From the NCBI GenBank assembly GCA_964383675.1, contig CAYLHX010000042.1:1-5018 (forward strand): a DNA stretch of 5,018 bases, in the 5' to 3' direction. The notes below the pieces were generated by a model. The model saw only the letters and a program-made list of their open reading frames with translations. It searched no databases and was not told the DNA's origin. Position 1 is the first letter of the stretch. Each line of letters opens with the position of its first letter. This document shows, one piece after another, positions 1 to 5,018 of the stretch. The position numbers were made by a program, and so were the translations under genes. This DNA comes from CAYLHX01 sp964383675. Lineage in GTDB: Bacteria > Patescibacteriota > Gracilibacteria > UBA1369 > LOWO2-01-FULL-3.

Positions 1-116
1 GTCAGCGGAGGATTCTGGAAAAACCGGTTACTTCCGTGCATCAACGTACTCCAATTTTGGTGGGCAGTAGAGTGGAGGTGGAGAAAGCTCTCGAATTTTT
101 GGCCACCAATGCTTAA
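1..116 (+). CDS. fbp: Fructose-1,6-bisphosphatase class I, C-terminal fragment (5' end outside window)
   Basis: The reading frame beginning at base 3 gives 37 residues and ends at TAA 114-116. It contains SVHQRTPILVGS followed by a helix VEVEKALEFL. This matches the conserved end of class I fructose-1,6-bisphosphatases, where an I/LHQR-P-hydrophobic-GS motif precedes a final 'EVE/DV' helix. The enzyme hydrolyses fructose 1,6-bisphosphate to fructose 6-phosphate in the cytoplasm, the committed step of gluconeogenesis. The catalytic metal-binding residues lie upstream of the window, so activity cannot be judged. The other two forward frames also stay open for a while (to 70 and 129), but their translations are Trp-rich or unrecognisable. 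The gene points the same way as the sigma factor gene that follows 66 bases later. A separate promoter seems to lie in that gap, so the two need not share a transcript. The family call rests on one short motif seen from memory. Confidence 0.72.
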   Translation, partial: QRRILEKPVTSVHQRTPILVGSRVEVEKALEFLATNA

Positions 117-182
117 TAACGGCGCTTGACTTTTTGGTTAGATAGTCTTTAGGATATCAACTTGCTTGGCAAATATTTTTCT
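117..182 (+). other. Intergenic gap between the fbp fragment and the sigma factor gene
   Basis: This 66-base gap holds the putative promoter and an AGGA at 151-154 that could serve the TTG 162 alternative start. I see no terminator hairpin with a T-run for the fbp gene. The only inverted match noticed, ACCAA 105-109 with TTGGT 134-138, is too short and too widely spaced to count. Confidence 0.5.
126..155 (+). promoter_or_regulatory. Putative sigma-70-type promoter upstream of the ECF sigma gene
   Basis: TTGACT (126-131, five of six bases match the -35 consensus) is followed after 18 bases by TAGGAT (150-155, four of six match the -10 consensus). Transcription would start near 161-163. That leaves a leader of about 20 bases before ATG 183 and would exclude the alternative TTG start at 162. 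The site lies just after the fbp stop codon, as expected for the promoter of the sigma factor/FecR pair. The -10 box is poor, so this is a candidate only. No typical ECF-type -35 element (GGAAC-like) was seen, so autoregulation is not evident. Confidence 0.35.
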
Positions 183-767
183 ATGACAGCAAACGATTTA
201 AATAACAGACGTGAGGAAATTGAAGCTTTGGTTTTGGAGATTCAGGAGGGGAATCACGATTCTTTCGCCAAACTTTACGATATTTTTATCGACCCGATTT
301 ATCGTTATGTTTATTACCGCGTAAAAAGTGAAGATGCTGAAGATATAGTGGAGACGGTTTTTTTGAAGGTGTGGGAAAATATTGCTCGTTACAAACAAAA
401 TAAGAAAAGCCATTTTTCCTCTTGGGTTTTTAGGATTGCCCATAATTTGGTAGTGGATCATTATCGCGGGGTTAAAGATGTGGATACCGAAGAATTACTT
501 TACGATGTGCCGGATACTCGTCGCGAGCATAATCCCATCAAAACCACCGAGCGCACATTTCAAGAAGAGGCGCTGAAAAAGGCCTTGAATAAGCTTAAGA
601 GAGCTTATAAGGATGTGTTGGTTTACAAGTTCATTAATGATTTTTCAAATGCGGAAATCGCCGAGATTTTGAAGAAGAGTGAGGGGAGTATTCGTATTTT
701 ACAGTTTCGCGCTTTGAAGGCTTTGAAGGGGGAGTTTGAAAAAATGGGAATAAAATACCATTTTTAG
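183..767 (+). CDS. ECF-family RNA polymerase sigma-70 factor
   Basis: This 194-residue protein has the two-domain layout of extracytoplasmic-function sigma factors and would direct RNA polymerase to a dedicated promoter set. Region 2 covers about residues 25-95. Its core-binding part is DAEDIVETVFLKVWENI (51-67), and the -10 recognition helix is FSSWVFRIAHNLVVDHYR (78-95). A charged linker (96-128) follows, then region 4 at about 129-182, with the helix-turn-helix NAEIAEILKKSEGSIRILQFRALKALK near 156-182. Region 3 is absent, as usual for the group. ATG 183 is chosen because it fits the putative promoter, although no Shine-Dalgarno precedes it. TTG 162, seven residues upstream, has an AGGA at 151-154 with good spacing and remains a real alternative. 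The stop TAG is nine bases before the FecR-like gene, its likely partner. Target promoters and ECF subgroup cannot be told from sequence alone. Confidence 0.9.
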   Translation: MTANDLNNRREEIEALVLEIQEGNHDSFAKLYDIFIDPIYRYVYYRVKSEDAEDIVETVFLKVWENIARYKQNKKSHFSSWVFRIAHNLVVDHYRGVKDVDTEELLYDVPDTRREHNPIKTTERTFQEEALKKALNKLKRAYKDVLVYKFINDFSNAEIAEILKKSEGSIRILQFRALKALKGEFEKMGIKYHF

Positions 768-776
768 CGTAACAAT

Positions 777-2675
777 TTGTCATTTTTAACGTTTGATGAC
801 TTGCAAGATATTAAAAATATGGAACAAAATATAGAAAAATTGGAGAAATTTTTGGAGGGTTTTGAAAAGCCTGCTTTGAACGCTGAAAAAAAGCTTATGT
901 TAAAGGCGCGGATTTTGGAGAAAATCGATAAACCCTTGGTGGATTTTGTGACTGAAACGTCTGGCCATACCGTTTTAAGCGCTACAGAGAAGGCTAAAGT
1001 CAAAGAAGATGTTTTTGCTCTAATCAAAGAGAGATATCGTCCAAGACTTTCCTGGAAATATTTGTGGAGTTTTCAAAAGCGTTTTGTTTCCGCGCTTTTG
1101 GTGGTTTTGGTCTTTTTTGGAAGTTTCTCCTTTATGAATTCAGAGACGGGAGTTGTGCGTGCCGAAAGTTTTACCTCGGTGGATTCTTTTAAAGGTGATG
1201 TTTCCATAGAGCGAGATGGTGAACTTTTAGCTGTTTATGACGGTATGCAGATCTTTGAGCGCGATCGGATCTATACCGGTAGTGACGGTTTCGTTGAGAT
1301 TCATTTTTTTGATGACAGTGTAAGCCGTTTATCTTCTGAAAGTGAAATGATTGTTAATAAGCTTTTTAGACCGGTTGATAGTCAGATACAGAGTTATGTG
1401 GAGGTTTCTTTGATTGATGGAATAATGTGGTCACGCGTGGTGAGTTTGGTAGAAAAAAACTCTTCTTTTGTGGTGGAGGCCGTTGATTTGAGTATCGCTT
1501 CCAAACGTGGGGCTTTTAATGTGGAGGTGGATCAGGGAACGGTGGAGATGGATGTTTATAATCATGTTGTCGATATTCGTGCCGCCGATGGGGAAGTTGA
1601 TCGTGTGCAGAGTGGAGAAAAATTGATTGTGAACAATTCTAACGAACTTCAGCTTTCCACAATCAGTGATGAAGAAAAGCAGATCGCCTGGATCCAGGAA
1701 AATCTTACCAATGACTTTAATTATTTGAATGAGGTTGAACAAAAACTACTTTTAGCAAAAGCTGAGAGTATCGGTGTGGATATGAACAGTGATTTTTCAC
1801 TGGAGTCTTCACTTAAGGATAAGACTTTGCTTTTCTTAACTTTTGACGATGTTGAAAAACAGAGAAAGAAGTTGGATATGGCTGAGAAAAACTTTATTGC
1901 CGCTCAAGTGAAGTTAAACAACGGTGATTTGAATTCTGAAGACCGTGAATCTGTTGAGGCTGCTTTTCTGGCTTTTAATGATGAAGTGAATCAGTTTTAT
2001 CGCCTGATTGAGGAGGTGGAATATACAGATGTGAGTTATGCCTCTGAATTGGAGAGTTATGTGGAGAATAAGATTTTAACCCAGAAAAAAGACCTAAGTA
2101 TGGCCAAGATCGACGGGCCTTTGTATGATGCCAAGAGGCTTGTTGAGAAATTGGAGATTTTGATTGCCGATGAAGGAATTGAGTTGGCTGAATTGAAGAG
2201 GGATCAAGCTTTGAATAAATTGGCCGATGCCGAGGATGCTCTTTCGAGAGGTGAGGAGGAGGCTGCCGTTAAGGTATTGGAAGATTATCAGCGAGATGTG
2301 GAGCAAGTTGTTGATATTATTTCAACAGTTACGGAAGAGGAGAAAGAGGTTGTTAAAAAACAATTGGTCGACTCTGTAGCCAAGGATCTGGACTTGATCA
2401 AAAACGTCCAGGTTGGGGTAACCAGTGATGTTACCAGAAAAGTGACGGAAGAGATTGTTGCGGCCGGTGCTTCTTTACCGGTTGATAATGTGACGGTGGT
2501 AACACCTGAAATTAAAGTGACACCGCCAACTGTTAATGAAATTGCGGTGACAACTACTCCGGAGGTAAAATCCAGCTTTGATGTGTTTAGAGAAGTAGAG
2601 TCCGTACCTGACGGAACGGCAATGCCGGCAGTCACTGATGATACTAAAATTCTACCGCCGCAGTTTGAATTCTAG
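777..2675 (+). CDS. Membrane protein with FecR-like domain and two DUF5667-like repeats; putative anti-sigma regulator
   Basis: This 632-residue protein is probably the membrane partner of the preceding sigma factor. Residues 1-100 are charged and helical, presumably cytoplasmic. No cysteine is present, so it is not a zinc-type (ZAS) anti-sigma domain. Residues 103-119 (FVSALLVVLVFFGSFSF) form the single membrane segment. Residues 132-285 look like a FecR domain: VDSFKGDVSIERDG, a GMQIFERDRIYTGSDGFVEIHFFDDS stretch, SLIDGIMWSRV, then KRGAFNVEVDQGTVEMDVYNH. Two helical segments, about 345-415 and 446-515, resemble DUF5667 (LTFDDVEKQRKKLDMAEKNF; GPLYDAKRLVEKLE). The end (545-632) is Thr/Val/Pro-rich. 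TTG 777 is used as start because FLTFDD (residues 3-8) recurs at 353-358, which suggests the first codons are translated. ATG 819 is the alternative, and neither has a Shine-Dalgarno, so reinitiation after the sigma stop is likely. The anti-sigma role is inferred from context; a purely structural surface role is possible. Confidence 0.82.
   Translation: MSFLTFDDLQDIKNMEQNIEKLEKFLEGFEKPALNAEKKLMLKARILEKIDKPLVDFVTETSGHTVLSATEKAKVKEDVFALIKERYRPRLSWKYLWSFQKRFVSALLVVLVFFGSFSFMNSETGVVRAESFTSVDSFKGDVSIERDGELLAVYDGMQIFERDRIYTGSDGFVEIHFFDDSVSRLSSESEMIVNKLFRPVDSQIQSYVEVSLIDGIMWSRVVSLVEKNSSFVVEAVDLSIASKRGAFNVEVDQGTVEMDVYNHVVDIRAADGEVDRVQSGEKLIVNNSNELQLSTISDEEKQIAWIQENLTNDFNYLNEVEQKLLLAKAESIGVDMNSDFSLESSLKDKTLLFLTFDDVEKQRKKLDMAEKNFIAAQVKLNNGDLNSEDRESVEAAFLAFNDEVNQFYRLIEEVEYTDVSYASELESYVENKILTQKKDLSMAKIDGPLYDAKRLVEKLEILIADEGIELAELKRDQALNKLADAEDALSRGEEEAAVKVLEDYQRDVEQVVDIISTVTEEEKEVVKKQLVDSVAKDLDLIKNVQVGVTSDVTRKVTEEIVAAGASLPVDNVTVVTPEIKVTPPTVNEIAVTTTPEVKSSFDVFREVESVPDGTAMPAVTDDTKILPPQFEF
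1827..2321 (+). repeat. Two degenerate DUF5667-like helical repeats inside the FecR-like protein
   Basis: Two segments of the FecR-like protein can be aligned by eye. The first, about residues 351-413, begins LLFLTFDDVEKQRKK and continues AEKNFIAAQVKLNNGD, then AAFLAFNDEVNQFYRLIEEV. The second, about residues 456-519, contains ELAELKRDQALNKLADAEDALSRGE, then AAVKVLEDYQRDVEQVVDIISTV. Both follow the pattern charged helix, N/RGD-or-E turn, second helix with an aromatic-rich 'F/LxDYxxxVxxxxxxI' core. That pattern is what DUF5667 proteins show as I remember the family. The copies are diverged at DNA level, so this is an old protein-level duplication or a helical bundle with similar hairpins, not a recent DNA repeat. 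Confidence 0.5.
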
Positions 2676-2684
2676 GGTGAAACT

Positions 2685-3752
2685 CTAAGGTATATTGATC
2701 AGGCCTAGCACCAGTCCGAAGGCGCCCATGATTCCTCCGATGATCCAGAAACGCATTACCACTGTGAATTCGGCCCAGCCGGATTGTTCGAAGTGATGAT
2801 GGATGGGGGCGATTTTGAAGACCTTGCGTTTAAAGAGCTTTTTAGAAGTGAGTTGAATTATTACAGAGAGAGCTTCAATTACAAACATGAAGCCGATAAT
2901 GGGTAGAATCAAAGTCTGGTCGGTCAGCATGGCGATAACCCCCAGGGTGGCCCCCAGGGCCAGTGAGCCGGTGTCGCCCATATAGAAGAGTGCGGGAGGC
3001 ACGTTGAACCATAAAAAGGCCAGCAGGGCGCCACAGATGACTCCACATAGGGCGGCCAGAATAAAAAGTCCTTGGACATAGGCAATGATCCCAAAGGCGC
3101 CGAAGGCCATAATAAGCAGACCACTGGCCAGTCCATCCAGACCGTCGGTGAAATTTACGGCATTGGCGGTGGCGATTATGATGAAGATAAAGATAGGTAT
3201 ATACCATATTCCCACTTCAACCGCTTCGGCTCCGGGCCAGGGAATGGCTATTTGATCAATGCCGAGCTTGTCGTAGAACCAGTATCCACCCATGCCTCCA
3301 AAGATGGTGAGCCAGAGTAACTTAAGTTTTGCGCTTAATCCTTTTGTTTTTCCAATGCCCCGAATGTTTAGATAATCGTCAACCGCTCCCAGAAGGCCAC
3401 ATGTAACCAGTGTGAAAATTGGAATCCAGGTTTCTTTACGATTTAAAAGTGAACGATCGAAAACTCCCATTGCCGATAATAATCTGGAAATTATAACCAC
3501 CAACACCACTGTTCCCCAGATCAGCAAGCCTCCCATGGTTGGAGTGCCGCTTTTTTTGGCGTGGAGTGCGGAGAATAGTTTGGACTTCTCCCCACTAATG
3601 GCGTTTTCTCTGATCTGTTTACCAATACGATACTTAAGCAACTGGCGTGTAAACCAAGGTGTGAGTGCCAGCGCAATTAAAAAAGCCAAAGTGCCTGAAC
3701 CGGCAATAAGGCTTAGATCTTGAACTATTTCACTGAATTCCAATTTAGTCAT
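2685..3752 (-). CDS. mraY: Phospho-N-acetylmuramoyl-pentapeptide-transferase (lipid I synthase)
   Basis: MraY transfers phospho-MurNAc-pentapeptide from UDP to undecaprenyl phosphate at the cytoplasmic membrane, making lipid I, the first membrane step of peptidoglycan synthesis. The 355-residue length is normal for the family. Signature motifs appear in order: KKSGTPTMGG (66-75), the catalytic aspartate pair in DDYLN (125-129), NAVNFTDGLDGLASG (197-211), YMGDTGSLALG (257-267) and APIHHHFE (315-322). About ten hydrophobic segments are visible, including 20-30, 79-92, 184-196, 211-225, 229-248, 281-300 and 333-353. All residues usually tied to Mg2+ and substrate binding (D125, D126, D203, D260, H318-H320) are present, so the enzyme should be active. 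ATG 3752 lies 20 bases after the carboxypeptidase stop, behind an A-rich leader with no Shine-Dalgarno. Its stop is nine bases from the convergent FecR-like gene. No other murein-cluster gene follows it, unlike the common mraY-murD order. Confidence 0.97.
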   Translation of the reverse strand: MTKLEFSEIVQDLSLIAGSGTLAFLIALALTPWFTRQLLKYRIGKQIRENAISGEKSKLFSALHAKKSGTPTMGGLLIWGTVVLVVIISRLLSAMGVFDRSLLNRKETWIPIFTLVTCGLLGAVDDYLNIRGIGKTKGLSAKLKLLWLTIFGGMGGYWFYDKLGIDQIAIPWPGAEAVEVGIWYIPIFIFIIIATANAVNFTDGLDGLASGLLIMAFGAFGIIAYVQGLFILAALCGVICGALLAFLWFNVPPALFYMGDTGSLALGATLGVIAMLTDQTLILPIIGFMFVIEALSVIIQLTSKKLFKRKVFKIAPIHHHFEQSGWAEFTVVMRFWIIGGIMGAFGLVLGLINIP

Positions 3753-3772
3753 TTATTTGTTTGTTTAGGTGT

Positions 3773-4687
3773 TCACCAGGTGTAGGCTCTGAAGACCCAG
3801 TCGATAAGTATTTTGCTTTCTGTAAAGCGGGCGGGACTGTTTAGCACCACGGTTAAAATTTCATTTTCACTGTCATTTTCAGCTATTGCGGTTAGGCATA
3901 ATCCCGCCAAATCGGTATGACCGGTTTTTAATCCTTTAATATCCAGGTAGCTGTCTAAAAGATCGTTGGTGGAGGTAAGTTTATGTGTTAAATCTCCTGA
4001 AACCGATCTTACTTCGAGCTCCTGAAGTCCGGCGGCGTGCTTGATGAAATCATATTGATAGATTAACTGGCCGAGTTTTGCCACGTCATGAGCGCTGGAA
4101 TAGTTGCCGCTGGTGTCCAGTCCGACGGGGTTGGTGAAATTGCTGTCGCCTAATCCCAGCTCTGCGGCTTTGTCGTTCATCTTTTTTACAAATTCACTTA
4201 CCGAGCCGGCGTTGTGTTCGGCCAGAGCTACCGCGGCATCATTGGCGGAGTGGATCAAGGCGCCATAAAGCAGGTTTTCAACGGCTATCTGTTCACCGCT
4301 ATGCAAAAACATTGTTGAACCTTCAGTATTGGCGGCATTGCTGCTGACCGTGGCGACTTCATTAAGTTGGTTTTCTTCCAGAATGATCAGAATGGTCATC
4401 AATTTGGTAATACTGGCGATAGGTAGGTTTTCGTGAGCATTTTTCTCATAGAGGACATCGCCGGTGGCCAGATCGATGGCGATTGAAGATTTCGCGTGAA
4501 TTATCGGTTCAATAAAGCTTTGATTTTTGATAGGTACCGGTTCGGCGTTGGCAAGTTTGGAGAAGCCGAAGCTGGCAGTCTTAACAATACCAATATTATC
4601 GGTGTTTTTTAGCGTAGAATTCAATCCCAACTCTAGATCGAGGTTTAGGGTCGAGGCTATATATAAGCTAAGGATGCTAGTTAGCAT
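3773..4687 (-). CDS. D-alanyl-D-alanine carboxypeptidase, peptidase S11 family, minimal form
   Basis: S11 penicillin-binding proteins remove the terminal D-Ala from peptidoglycan pentapeptides outside the membrane and so limit cross-linking. All three active-site motifs are present: S92-I-T-K95 (nucleophile Ser and general base Lys), S147-A-N149, and K254-T-G256 within LKTGHTDLAG. NPVGLD (186-191) is also typical. The protein has 304 residues and stops shortly after the catalytic fold. The C-terminal beta domain and amphipathic anchor helix of PBP5-type enzymes (about 400 residues) are missing. The N-terminus has only a short hydrophobic stretch (2-15) without basic residues. An ANA-E site at 46-49 looks like a signal peptidase site but lacks a hydrophobic core before it, so the export route is unclear. 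An in-frame TAA directly before ATG 4687 rules out a longer start. The start overlaps the end of the upstream pseudouridine synthase gene, pointing to translational coupling, and mraY follows 20 bases later. Confidence 0.93.
   Translation of the reverse strand: MLTSILSLYIASTLNLDLELGLNSTLKNTDNIGIVKTASFGFSKLANAEPVPIKNQSFIEPIIHAKSSIAIDLATGDVLYEKNAHENLPIASITKLMTILIILEENQLNEVATVSSNAANTEGSTMFLHSGEQIAVENLLYGALIHSANDAAVALAEHNAGSVSEFVKKMNDKAAELGLGDSNFTNPVGLDTSGNYSSAHDVAKLGQLIYQYDFIKHAAGLQELEVRSVSGDLTHKLTSTNDLLDSYLDIKGLKTGHTDLAGLCLTAIAENDSENEILTVVLNSPARFTESKILIDWVFRAYTW
4677..4687 (-). other. 11-base stop/start overlap between the pseudouridine synthase and carboxypeptidase genes
   Basis: The carboxypeptidase ATG (4687-4685) lies inside the last codons of the pseudouridine synthase gene, which ends at TAG 4679-4677 in another frame. 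Only a weak GAG-type ribosome binding sequence precedes the ATG. Such overlaps are usual where a ribosome finishing one gene starts the next, so the two proteins are probably made in a coupled way from one mRNA. Confidence 0.8.
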
Positions 4688-5018
4688 TTATCTCGCTTTT
4701 AGTGAGTTTTCTAAAGGCTCCTCGTTTGAGAAGGCCCAGTTTGATCTTACCTATGGAAAGTCTCTGCAAGTATTTCACAGGATGATTAATATAATCAAAC
4801 ATTTTTCTGATTTGTCGGTTGCGTCCTTCGTGAATTGTCATTCTAAGCAGTGTTTGATTTTCCGTGCTTTTTATAATGAAGATTTTGGCCGGAGCGGTTT
4901 TTCTACCATCTACGGGTACGCCCCTTTCCAGTTTTTCTTTTTCTAATATTGTTAATTCTCCTCTTATTTCTGCGAAATAAGTTTTTTCGCAATTGAATTT
5001 CGGATGAGTGTAGCGATT
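4677..5018 (-). CDS. RluB/RsuA-family rRNA pseudouridine synthase, C-terminal fragment (5' end outside window)
   Basis: Reading from 5018 leftwards, the frame is open for 113 residues to TAG 4679-4677. It begins NRYTHPKFNCEKTYFAEIRGEL, the family's 'L-THP...EKTY.A.V.G' segment. It then has LERGVPVDGRKTAPAKIFI and the hallmark TIHEGRNRQIRKMFDYINHPVKYLQRLSIGKIKLGLLKRGAFRKLT. This is the second half of the catalytic domain of the family that isomerises specific uridines to pseudouridine in 23S rRNA (RluB, RluE, RluF) or 16S rRNA (RsuA). The catalytic Asp (GRLD motif) and the N-terminal S4 domain lie beyond the window edge. The HEGRNRQIRKMF wording and the basic tail favour an RluB-type enzyme over RsuA, but this is not certain. 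Its last 11 bases overlap the carboxypeptidase start, so both are likely on one mRNA. The fragment has no internal start, so simple ORF searches miss it. Confidence 0.9.
   Translation of the reverse strand, partial: NRYTHPKFNCEKTYFAEIRGELTILEKEKLERGVPVDGRKTAPAKIFIIKSTENQTLLRMTIHEGRNRQIRKMFDYINHPVKYLQRLSIGKIKLGLLKRGAFRKLTKSEINAN

Noticed and set aside
2..70. Frame 2 at the left edge (ends TAG 68-70) as an alternative C-terminus
   Set aside because: The overlapping frame 3 translation carries the HQR-P-GS motif of fructose-1,6-bisphosphatase, and frame 2 has nothing recognisable.
777..1077. Zinc-binding anti-sigma (ZAS) domain in the cytoplasmic part of the FecR-like protein
   Set aside because: No cysteine is present, so the HxxxCxxC motif is absent.
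2288..2635. Open minus-strand frame, Ser/Thr/Val-rich, opposite the C-terminal tail of the FecR-like protein
   Set aside because: Its composition mirrors the repeated Thr/Val/Pro codons of the real gene. No start signal or domain supports it.
2668..2690. Short inverted pair TAGGG / CTCTA around the convergent stop codons as a possible bidirectional terminator
   Set aside because: The stem is only five pairs including one G-T, has no extension and no T-run on either side.
3072..3723. Two open plus-strand frames opposite mraY
   Set aside because: mraY carries every family motif on the minus strand. The antisense translations look like shadows of its codon pattern.
3773..3775. Possible alternative genetic code (TGA read as Gly, as in some Gracilibacteria)
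   Set aside because: TGA ends the carboxypeptidase at a sensible place just before mraY, and all other genes are intact without in-frame TGA, so the standard bacterial code fits.
4527..4946. Open plus-strand frame of 139 codons across the carboxypeptidase and pseudouridine synthase genes
   Set aside because: It lies antisense to two clearly recognised protein families, and its translation has no recognisable domain.

Overview
The window looks like a bacterial chromosome segment with compact gene packing and the standard genetic code. TAG, TAA and TGA all end intact frames, and TGG encodes Trp. Shine-Dalgarno sequences are weak or absent. Two convergent blocks meet near position 2680. The architecture of the membrane protein (FecR-like plus DUF5667-like repeats), a stripped-down D,D-carboxypeptidase and the weak ribosome binding sites recall uncultured Patescibacteria/CPR-type genomes. 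That assignment is inference and is not proven by anything here.

Plus strand, 1-2675: the window opens with the last 37 codons of a class I fructose-1,6-bisphosphatase. A short gap with a plausible promoter follows. Next comes an ECF-type sigma-70 factor, and directly after it in the same reading frame a 632-residue protein. From N- to C-terminus that protein has a charged cytoplasmic helical region, one membrane segment, a FecR-like domain, two DUF5667-like helical repeats and a Thr/Val/Pro-rich tail. The sigma factor and this protein most likely form a regulatory pair, with the membrane protein sensing something outside the membrane and controlling the sigma factor.

Minus strand, 5018-2685 (read right to left): the C-terminal part of an RluB/RsuA-family pseudouridine synthase, an S11-family D-alanyl-D-alanine carboxypeptidase whose start overlaps the synthase stop, and mraY, the lipid I synthase. 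The tight spacing suggests one transcript. It links 23S/16S rRNA modification with peptidoglycan precursor synthesis (MraY) and peptide trimming (carboxypeptidase).

No RNA genes, insertion sequences, CRISPR arrays, attachment sites or convincing terminators were seen, and no gene-free stretch exceeds 70 bases. The part most worth attention is the sigma factor/FecR-DUF5667 pair, including its single in-frame TAG junction and its internal repeats.
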